From assembly GCA_934778125.1 (NCBI GenBank), contig CAKVOF010000037.1, forward strand, positions 1-10,898: a DNA stretch of 10,898 nt, in the 5' to 3' direction. The notes below the pieces were generated by a model that did no database searches, had not been told where the DNA came from, and saw only the letters and a list, made by a program, of their open reading frames with translations. This DNA is from an uncultured Clostridia bacterium. GTDB lineage: Bacteria; Bacillota; Clostridia; Christensenellales; UBA1242. Below, piece by piece: positions 6,703 through 10,898 of this stretch. Within the stretch, counting starts at the first letter, position 1. The number at the start of each line of letters is the position of its first letter. A program made the position numbers and the translations under genes.

Positions 6703-6732
6703 TAAAAAAAGTATGAGCGAACCCATACTTTA
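6703..6732 (-). terminator. Intrinsic terminator of ruvX-DUF1292
   Basis: An 8-bp stem AAAGTATG/CATACTTT (6708-6715 with 6724-6731) with an 8-nt loop is followed on the minus strand by a T run (6704-6710). It lies about 33 nt after the DUF1292 stop. Confidence 0.85.
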
Positions 6733-6764
6733 AAAATTGTTATAATTAAAACGAAAATAAACAA

Positions 6765-7079
6765 CTATTCTTCAATGCCTTCAGCTTTAAGCATTTCATA
6801 ATATTGATCAAAAACTTTATCAATGACTTTATCATCTTCAGTTACAACAAGCACTTCTTCATCATCAACTTCTTCGATATTGAATACTAACGCTTCATCA
6901 TCTTTCATACCTTCGAAAGCTTCAATTGGTCTTAAAATTGCATAAACTTTTTCATCCATAGGAATAACAGCTATTTGTTCAAATTCAACACCATCTCCAT
7001 TTTCATCATATAATGTGATATTATCACTATTATTTTCATCTAGTAATAAATCTATAGGTGATACTTCTTTTTCACTCAT
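6765..7079 (-). CDS. DUF1292 family protein (YrzB-like)
   Basis: This is a small acidic cytoplasmic protein of 104 residues, typical of the DUF1292 family, whose biochemical role is unknown to me. The recognisable pattern is DNITLYDENGDGVEFEQIAV near 19-38, then KVYAILRP, then DDEALVFNIEEVDDEEVLVV and a C-terminal helix FDQYYEMLK. It follows ruvX with only 1 nt between stop and start. Its AAAGGAG ribosome binding site lies inside the last codons of ruvX, so translation is probably coupled. The ruvX-DUF1292 order is conserved in Firmicutes. A terminator follows it, closing a two-gene operon. Confidence 0.92.
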   Translation of the reverse strand: MSEKEVSPIDLLLDENNSDNITLYDENGDGVEFEQIAVIPMDEKVYAILRPIEAFEGMKDDEALVFNIEEVDDEEVLVVTEDDKVIDKVFDQYYEMLKAEGIEE

Positions 7080-7080
7080 A

Positions 7081-7518
7081 TTATAAACTCCTTTTTAAAT
7101 TATCCAAATAATCTTGAAGAATAATAGTTGCAGAAATTTTATCTATAACCATTTTCCTTTTTTGCCTGGAAACATCAGCCGAGATCAACATTTTTTCAGC
7201 AATAAGAGAAGTTAATCTTTCATCTGAAAAAATAATTTCAATATTATCATCTAAGTTTGATTTTAATAATTCAGCGAAATTTTTTGTTTTTATAGTTTGA
7301 TTACTTTCAGTTCCATCCATATTTAATGGCAAACCAAACAGAATTTTTTTCACATTATTCTCGTTAATTATTTTTTTTAAATGAATTATATCTTCCTTAA
7401 TTGATTTTCGCGTGTAAGTTTCAAAACCAGATGCTAGCGTGTGAGTTAAATCACTTAACGCAACTCCAATTCTCACATCACCATAGTCCAAACACATTAT
7501 TCGATACATTGTTTCCAT
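7081..7518 (-). CDS. ruvX: RuvX/YqgF Holliday-junction-resolvase-like nuclease
   Basis: This is an RNase H-fold nuclease of the YqgF family, linked to 16S rRNA 5'-end maturation in some bacteria and named for its resolvase similarity. Key acidic residues are in place: D11 in LDYGDVRIGVALSD, E100 in FSDERLTS and D126 in DKISATIILQDYL. The substrate loop GLPLNMDGT is at 62-70. Length (145) is normal. The start is uncertain: ATG 7518 has almost no leader, because a -10 element ends 9 nt upstream, while in-frame ATG 7509 gives the usual MYRIMCLDYGD beginning with GGAA 4 nt before it. I keep 7518 as the outer limit. Confidence 0.94.
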   Translation of the reverse strand: METMYRIMCLDYGDVRIGVALSDLTHTLASGFETYTRKSIKEDIIHLKKIINENNVKKILFGLPLNMDGTESNQTIKTKNFAELLKSNLDDNIEIIFSDERLTSLIAEKMLISADVSRQKRKMVIDKISATIILQDYLDNLKRSL

Positions 7519-7526
7519 ACTCTATT

Positions 7527-7554
7527 AATATACCATATTATCAAAAATTAACAA
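7527..7554 (-). promoter_or_regulatory. Promoter of ruvX-DUF1292
   Basis: TTGTTA at 7549-7554 and TATATT at 7527-7532 (minus strand) are spaced by 16 bp, with TGG forming an extended -10. Transcription would start near 7520, 2 nt before the first possible ATG of ruvX. Confidence 0.65.
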
Positions 7555-7560
7555 AGCATA

Positions 7561-7622
7561 TTTCAACAAATTAAATAAAAATAGATATGAAAAATTATTT
7601 TCATATCTATTTCAACAAATTA
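7561..7622. repeat. 13-bp direct repeats flanking a terminator hairpin
   Basis: TTTCAACAAATTA occurs at 7561-7573 and again at 7610-7622. The two copies bracket the 15-bp inverted repeat of the terminator. The second copy includes the stop codon of the YtxH-like gene. Confidence 0.75.
7576..7612 (-). terminator. Intrinsic terminator of the YtxH-like gene
   Basis: A perfect 15-bp inverted repeat (7579-7593 with 7598-7612) encloses a 4-nt loop. On the minus strand the stem runs into TTTTATTT. The stem is A/T-rich but long, and starts 8 nt after the stop codon. Confidence 0.75.
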
Positions 7623-7757
7623 TTTCATTTTTTCAATTGAATTTTTAACTGCCTTTTTAGTTTTTTCAACCACTTCTTGTGCCTTTTTATTGTTTGAAAC
7701 AATTAATGCGCCAGCAATTAATCCTAACGCCATACTAATTAAAACGCAATCTTTCAT
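7620..7757 (-). CDS. Small YtxH-like membrane protein, 45 residues
   Basis: Residues 1-22 (MKDCVLISMALGLIAGALIV, then SN) form one transmembrane helix with the glycine/alanine pattern of YtxH-like proteins. Residues 23-45 form a lysine-rich amphipathic tail (KKAQEVVEKTKKAVKNSIEKMK by position). The ribosome binding site GGAGGTG, 6 nt before the ATG, is the strongest in this part of the window, and a perfect hairpin terminator follows the stop, so it is a true gene despite its size. It is monocistronic between isc and ruvX. Role unknown; YtxH-type proteins are often stress-related in Firmicutes, but nothing here shows that. I see no well-formed promoter upstream. Confidence 0.85.
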   Translation of the reverse strand: MKDCVLISMALGLIAGALIVSNNKKAQEVVEKTKKAVKNSIEKMK

Positions 7758-7837
7758 ATAAACACCTCCGATGTTTTATTTTTTACATTTTTAGACAAAA
7801 TTATTCATATTTTTAACTTATAATAATTATTAAAAAT

Positions 7838-7871
7838 AAAAATAAAAAACAATTCAAAATTAATCGAATTG
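7838..7871 (-). terminator. Likely terminator of the isc operon
   Basis: CAATTC/GAATTG (7850-7855 with 7866-7871) with a 10-nt loop is followed on the minus strand by TTTTTTATTTTT. It lies about 120 nt after the iscU stop. The stem is short. Confidence 0.55.
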
Positions 7872-7991
7872 CTTTTTATAGTTTGTAAACTAAAAATTAA
7901 TGAAAATAAAGTACATTATTCAAATCATATTATTTTTTAGATTACGCTAAAACTAATATTTGTTTTATTGTTATAAATTTATTAATATTCA

Positions 7992-8396
7992 TTATTTACT
8001 TTTTTTAGTTTTTGTTGATGAGTTGGTGTTTTTATTATTTTTATAATCTTCAATTGCCTTTTCAATTGCTTCTTTAGCAAGAACACTACAATGAATTTTT
8101 TGTGGCGGTAATCCCCCTAAGATATCTATAATTTCTTGGTTCTCAAGTTTTAATGCTTCATCAATGGTCTTGCCCTTTATTAGTTCAGTTGCAACCGATG
8201 AAGACACAATAGCTGCAGTGCAACCAAACGTTTCAAAACTTGCATTCTCAATAATTTCATTGTCATTTATTTTTAAATAAAGTTTCATAATATCACCACA
8301 AACTTGATTCCCAACCATTCCCACACCATTAGCATCTTTAATTACACCAACATTTTTTGGATGTTGAAATAAATCAATTACTTTTTCGTTATACAT
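7992..8396 (-). CDS. iscU: Iron-sulfur cluster scaffold protein IscU
   Basis: The scaffold on which Fe-S clusters are built from iron and sulfur delivered by the cysteine desulfurase. The three cluster cysteines are C33 (GNQVCGDIM), C59 (FGCTAAIVSSS) and C103 (KIHCSVLA), with D35 and H102 as the usual additional residues. The N-terminal HPKNVG motif is at 12-17. It lacks the insertion that marks the zinc-containing SufU scaffold of Bacilli, so I call it IscU. The C-terminal 15 residues are a lysine/serine/threonine tail. A GGAGCG ribosome binding site precedes the ATG, and the start overlaps the end of iscS by 8 bp. It is the last gene of the operon. Confidence 0.96.
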   Translation of the reverse strand: MYNEKVIDLFQHPKNVGVIKDANGVGMVGNQVCGDIMKLYLKINDNEIIENASFETFGCTAAIVSSSVATELIKGKTIDEALKLENQEIIDILGGLPPQKIHCSVLAKEAIEKAIEDYKNNKNTNSSTKTKKSK

Positions 8397-9588
8397 TTAT
8401 ACGCTCCTTTATTTTGTTCGATTTTTTGGTTAATTTTAACGGACTCATATCTCTTAATCTTTGAACAATTTGAGATAGCTTTTCAATAACATAATCAACA
8501 TCATCAATAGTAATTTCAGGAGAAAAAGAAAATCTAATTGCGCCATTAATTAATTCGTGGGATAACCCCATCGCCTTTAAAACATGACTTTTTTCAAGTG
8601 AACCAGATGCACACGCAGATCCAGTTGAAACGGCGATCCCCTCCATATCTAACAGCATTAAAATACTTTCCCCTTCAATTGCTTTAAAACTTACATTTAC
8701 GATTCCTGGCGCTTTTTGGTTTTCGTTTCCATTAATTTTGATATCTGAAATTGAATATTTTAATTTATTAATAAAATAATTTGTTATTTCTTTAATTTTT
8801 TTCAAAGAATCATTAAGCAAAAGCTTGTTAAGTTCCATAGCCTTGCCAAACCCAACAACATTTGCAACATTTGTTGTCCCACCACGCTTATTCATTTCTT
8901 GCTCACCACCAAGCATAAATTTTTTTATAGGTGTTCCTTTTCTAACATACAAAGCTCCCATTCCTTTAGGTCCATGAATTTTATGTGAAGACATTGATAG
9001 TAAATCGATACCCATATCATCAACATCAAAATCAATAACACTCATTGCTTGAACAGCATCAGTATGAAAATATGCACCATAATGCTTAACAGTTTCACCA
9101 ATAGCTTTTATATTTTGAATAGTTCCAACTTCATTATTAACGCTCATTATTGAAACTAAAATTGTATCCTTTCTTAAATTGTGGATTAAGTCTGTTAATG
9201 AAATTAAACCAGTTTCATCAACTGGAAGATAGGTAATTTCAAAGCCTTCTCTTTCTAAATCCTTACAAGTTTCCAAAATTGCATGATGCTCAATTTGTGT
9301 TGTTATAATATGCTTTCCCTTTTTCTGATTTGCATAAGCGATACCTTTAATGGCCCAATTATCAGCTTCAGTCCCACCAGAAGTAAAATAAATTTCAGTT
9401 GGGCTAGCCCCTATTGATTTTGCAATAATATCTCTAGCTTTATCAACACCTTTAGCAGCCTCTCTTCCAAAAGAATGCAAACTATTTGCATTTCCATAAA
9501 TTTTAGTTAAATAAGGCATCATTTCATTCAAAACTTCACCACTTAAACTTGTTGTTGCAGCATTATCTAAATATACTCTTCTATTCAT
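8389..9588 (-). CDS. iscS: Cysteine desulfurase IscS/NifS type
   Basis: A PLP enzyme that takes sulfur from L-cysteine as an enzyme persulfide and passes it to IscU and other acceptors. The start is YLDNAATT at 6-13. PLP contacts are visible in EHHA at 100-103, HTDAVQ at 175-180 and the Schiff-base lysine K203 in SHKIHGPKG. The catalytic cysteine C326 is in STGSACASGS on the flexible loop. The C-terminal IRFSFSPEIT strand is at 351-360. Length (399) is usual. AGGGGG precedes the ATG. It overlaps iscR by 8 bp and iscU by 8 bp, so the three genes are translationally coupled. Confidence 0.97.
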   Translation of the reverse strand: MNRRVYLDNAATTSLSGEVLNEMMPYLTKIYGNANSLHSFGREAAKGVDKARDIIAKSIGASPTEIYFTSGGTEADNWAIKGIAYANQKKGKHIITTQIEHHAILETCKDLEREGFEITYLPVDETGLISLTDLIHNLRKDTILVSIMSVNNEVGTIQNIKAIGETVKHYGAYFHTDAVQAMSVIDFDVDDMGIDLLSMSSHKIHGPKGMGALYVRKGTPIKKFMLGGEQEMNKRGGTTNVANVVGFGKAMELNKLLLNDSLKKIKEITNYFINKLKYSISDIKINGNENQKAPGIVNVSFKAIEGESILMLLDMEGIAVSTGSACASGSLEKSHVLKAMGLSHELINGAIRFSFSPEITIDDVDYVIEKLSQIVQRLRDMSPLKLTKKSNKIKERINV

Positions 9589-9979
9589 AATTCCCCCTGA
9601 TCATATCTTCTAATGAAAAATCATCTAATACTTTGTTTATTTTTAAATATAATGCATTAAATATATTCTTGTTTGGACAATTGATATTTGAGCACTTACC
9701 AGCATTACAATCTGCCAAATATAACTTACCTTCAAGCGTACGTAGAATGTCTCCTATAGATATATTTTTAGCATCTTTTGCAATCATATAACCGCCACTT
9801 GCTCCACGCGTTGATATAACCAACTTTGCTTTTTTTAAAATTCCCATCAGCTTTTCCAAGTATGCTGGCGAAGTTTCAGTTAATGTTGCTAATGTTGTTG
9901 TCGATAAATTTTCATTTGGATTTTTGGCTAGAAAATACATAGCTTTTAATCCGTATCTACCTTTAGTTGAAAGTTTCAT
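9581..9979 (-). CDS. iscR: Rrf2-family Fe-S regulator IscR
   Basis: A winged-helix repressor that senses Fe-S status and controls the isc operon. The start MKLSTKGRYGLKAM is the Rrf2 hallmark. Recognition-helix sequence SPAYLEKLMGILKKAKLV is at 37-54 and the wing STRGASGGY at 56-64. Three cysteines, C91, C96 and C101 (spacing 4-4), could bind a cluster, close to the 5-5 spacing of E. coli IscR. Length (132) is usual. It is the first gene of iscR-iscS-iscU. Its promoter is covered by a palindrome at 9984-10008, as expected for autoregulation. TAGGG serves as the ribosome binding site. A CymR-type Rrf2 protein is the alternative, but the cysteine triad and gene context favour IscR. Confidence 0.95.
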   Translation of the reverse strand: MKLSTKGRYGLKAMYFLAKNPNENLSTTTLATLTETSPAYLEKLMGILKKAKLVISTRGASGGYMIAKDAKNISIGDILRTLEGKLYLADCNAGKCSNINCPNKNIFNALYLKINKVLDDFSLEDMIRGNYE

Positions 9980-9983
9980 AATA

Positions 9984-10008
9984 ATACCCTACCAAATTAG
10001 TCTGATAT
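9984..10008 (-). promoter_or_regulatory. Candidate IscR operator over the start of transcription
   Basis: A 25-bp imperfect palindrome with half-sites ATAxCxxACxAA, 8 of 12 positions symmetric, lies directly between the -10 element and the iscR ATG. It includes the ribosome binding site. It resembles the Rrf2/IscR type of site (ATA, then an ACT-AA centre, then TAT). Binding here would block initiation. Confidence 0.6.
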
Positions 10009-10037
10009 ATTCTAACATCAAAAATATATGTTGTCAA
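10009..10037 (-). promoter_or_regulatory. Sigma-A promoter of iscR-iscS-iscU
   Basis: A consensus TTGACA at 10032-10037 and TAGAAT at 10009-10014 (minus strand) are spaced by exactly 17 bp. The start would be near 10002, inside the palindrome. Confidence 0.9.
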
Positions 10038-10070
10038 TAAAAAAATAAAACTTTCACAAGTTTTATTTTT
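10038..10070 (-). terminator. Intrinsic terminator after the thioredoxin-like gene
   Basis: A perfect 13-bp inverted repeat (10041-10053 with 10058-10070) around TCAC continues on the minus strand as a T run. It lies about 95 nt after the stop and directly abuts the isc promoter. Confidence 0.85.
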
Positions 10071-10165
10071 TATAATCGCATTTTTAAATTATTTAACTAA
10101 ACTAATTAACTTGATATTAATAAATTTATGTTAAATGTATTGAAATATAAATATTAAGCATAGAT

Positions 10166-10474
10166 TTAATCTATGTATTTATCAAAAGTGTCAGCAATAA
10201 AATCAGCTGTTCTAAAGCCAACAATTTTTTCACATTGAAAGCCATTTTTAAAAAGCAACATGCTAGGTGCGAGATTAATATCAAACTCTTTAACTAGTTC
10301 TTCACTTTCGTTCATAGAGGCATTAATCATATATACCTTTTTATCATAGCCTTTGCTAATGAGTTTATCAATTTCAGCGGTTAACATCCTACACGGAACA
10401 CACAAAGGTTTTTGAAATCTAACAAAAACCAAATCGTTTGATTCAACTATTTTATTTAAATCCGCCAATGTCAT
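10166..10474 (-). CDS. Thioredoxin-like protein with CVPC active site
   Basis: A 102-residue single-domain thioredoxin fold without signal peptide. The redox pair is C25-V-P-C28, instead of the common WCGPC, and the usual tryptophan before the first cysteine is replaced by leucine (PLCVPC). The cis-proline loop is APSMLLFKNG with P70. It probably acts as a cytoplasmic thiol-disulfide reductase, but the altered site makes a specialised partner likely. It follows the helicase with 1 nt between stop and start, and its AAAGGAGAA ribosome binding site lies within the helicase's last codons, so the two are co-translated. A short inverted repeat (CATAGAT/ATCTATG) has this gene's stop codon in its loop. 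Confidence 0.88.
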   Translation of the reverse strand: MTLADLNKIVESNDLVFVRFQKPLCVPCRMLTAEIDKLISKGYDKKVYMINASMNESEELVKEFDINLAPSMLLFKNGFQCEKIVGFRTADFIADTFDKYID

Positions 10475-10475
10475 A

Positions 10476-10898
10476 TTATTCTCCTTTGTTTAAACCATTA
10501 AAATAATCTCGAATATAATTAGGATAAGCAGAGTCTGAGTGAATAAATAAATTATGAAGTGCTCTCGAACACATAATATACAACAGCTTTCTATCATACT
10601 CACTCACAAAGTTTTCTTTAGAAACATTATAGCAAATAACAGCATCAAATTCCATACCTTTAGAATTAAACGCACTAATTATGCAAATATTCGAATTTAA
10701 AATATCTGAACTATTTAAGATTAATTGAATAGTATTATCACTCAATAAATCAAAGACTTCCCTAGCTTGCTTATTATTTTTTGTAATTATCGCGATTGAA
10801 TTATATTTAGATTTTAACACTTCAATAGATTTCTTTATATCAGAAATGTTGTTAATTAATTTTGGATTATCACCATTTCTTAAAACAACTGTTGTGTT
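10476..10898 (-). CDS. HelD/UvrD-type superfamily 1 helicase, C-terminal 140 residues
   Basis: The frame is open to the window edge, so the N-terminal part and Walker A lie outside; the GTG at 10820 is internal and not the start. The visible part is the second RecA-like domain of a superfamily 1 ATPase: VVLRNGDNPKLI at its start, ITKNNKQAREVFDLL, the motif V-like SKGMEFDAVICYN, and motif VI DRKLLYIMCSRALHNLFIH containing the arginine. The RNGDNP entry and the short end after motif VI resemble HelD, the helicase-like factor that removes stalled RNA polymerase, more than UvrD or PcrA. The subfamily call is an inference. It is coupled to the thioredoxin-like gene downstream. Confidence 0.8.
   Translation of the reverse strand, partial: NTTVVLRNGDNPKLINNISDIKKSIEVLKSKYNSIAIITKNNKQAREVFDLLSDNTIQLILNSSDILNSNICIISAFNSKGMEFDAVICYNVSKENFVSEYDRKLLYIMCSRALHNLFIHSDSAYPNYIRDYFNGLNKGE

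Noticed and set aside
6224..6733. Two plus-strand frames over the sigK region
   Set aside because: Antisense to sigK and to the ruvX-DUF1292 terminator; products are hydrophobic shadow sequences.
10476..10820. A complete 114-residue protein starting at the GTG at 10820
   Set aside because: The frame is open for 26 more codons to the window edge with helicase-like sequence, so the GTG is internal.
1..10898. CRISPR array, tRNA genes, transposase or phage cluster
   Set aside because: No regularly spaced repeats, tRNA cloverleaf sequence or recombinase/transposase motifs were seen on either strand.

Overview
The window is low-GC bacterial chromosome DNA, and every gene and RNA I can support lies on the minus strand. 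The gene set points to a spore-forming Firmicute of the Clostridia type: a sigma-K-like factor that still has its pro-sequence, the RuvX/DUF1292 pair, an IscR-IscS-IscU operon, RarA/MgsA, and an RNase P RNA that reads as class A rather than the Bacillus class B. Tryptophans are TGG and stops are almost all TAA, with two TAG. The only TGA stop is at 718-720, at a junction that may be frameshifted. The genetic code is standard.

Layout from right to left, which is the direction of transcription. At 10898-10166 the C-terminal end of a HelD/UvrD-type helicase is coupled to a thioredoxin-like protein with a CVPC active site; a perfect hairpin terminator follows. At 10037-7992 comes iscR-iscS-iscU. 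It has a near-consensus sigma-A promoter and an imperfect 25-bp palindrome over the start site, the expected place for IscR autoregulation; the genes overlap by 8 bp at each junction. At 7757-7620 is a 45-residue YtxH-like membrane protein with a strong ribosome binding site and its own terminator. At 7554-6765 are ruvX and a DUF1292 gene, coupled by a 1-nt gap. At 6597-5899 is pro-sigma-K. At 5820-5429 is rnpB with clear promoter and terminator. At 5365-4445 is an extremely AT-rich orphan gene. At 4294-2987 is rarA, apparently with a leaderless start. At 2712-1062 is rpsB-tsf with promoter and terminator. At 1022-1 a promoter and ribosome binding site lead into a 73-75 residue ORF ending in a hydrophobic segment, and then, in another frame, into a DUF6273-like domain that runs off the window edge.

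Most of the window is housekeeping: translation (S2, EF-Ts), tRNA maturation (RNase P), replication and RNA maintenance (RarA, RuvX, possibly HelD), iron-sulfur cluster assembly and sporulation control. I found no defence system, CRISPR array, transposase or phage cluster. The parts that standard annotation would miss or leave unexplained are: (1) a GC-richer, hairpin-rich, inverted-repeat-bounded block of about 150 nt at 2826-2975 between rarA and rpsB; (2) the split or frameshifted DUF6273 locus at 1-945; (3) two genes whose promoters imply leaderless or nearly leaderless mRNAs; and (4) the AT-rich orphan at 4445-5365.
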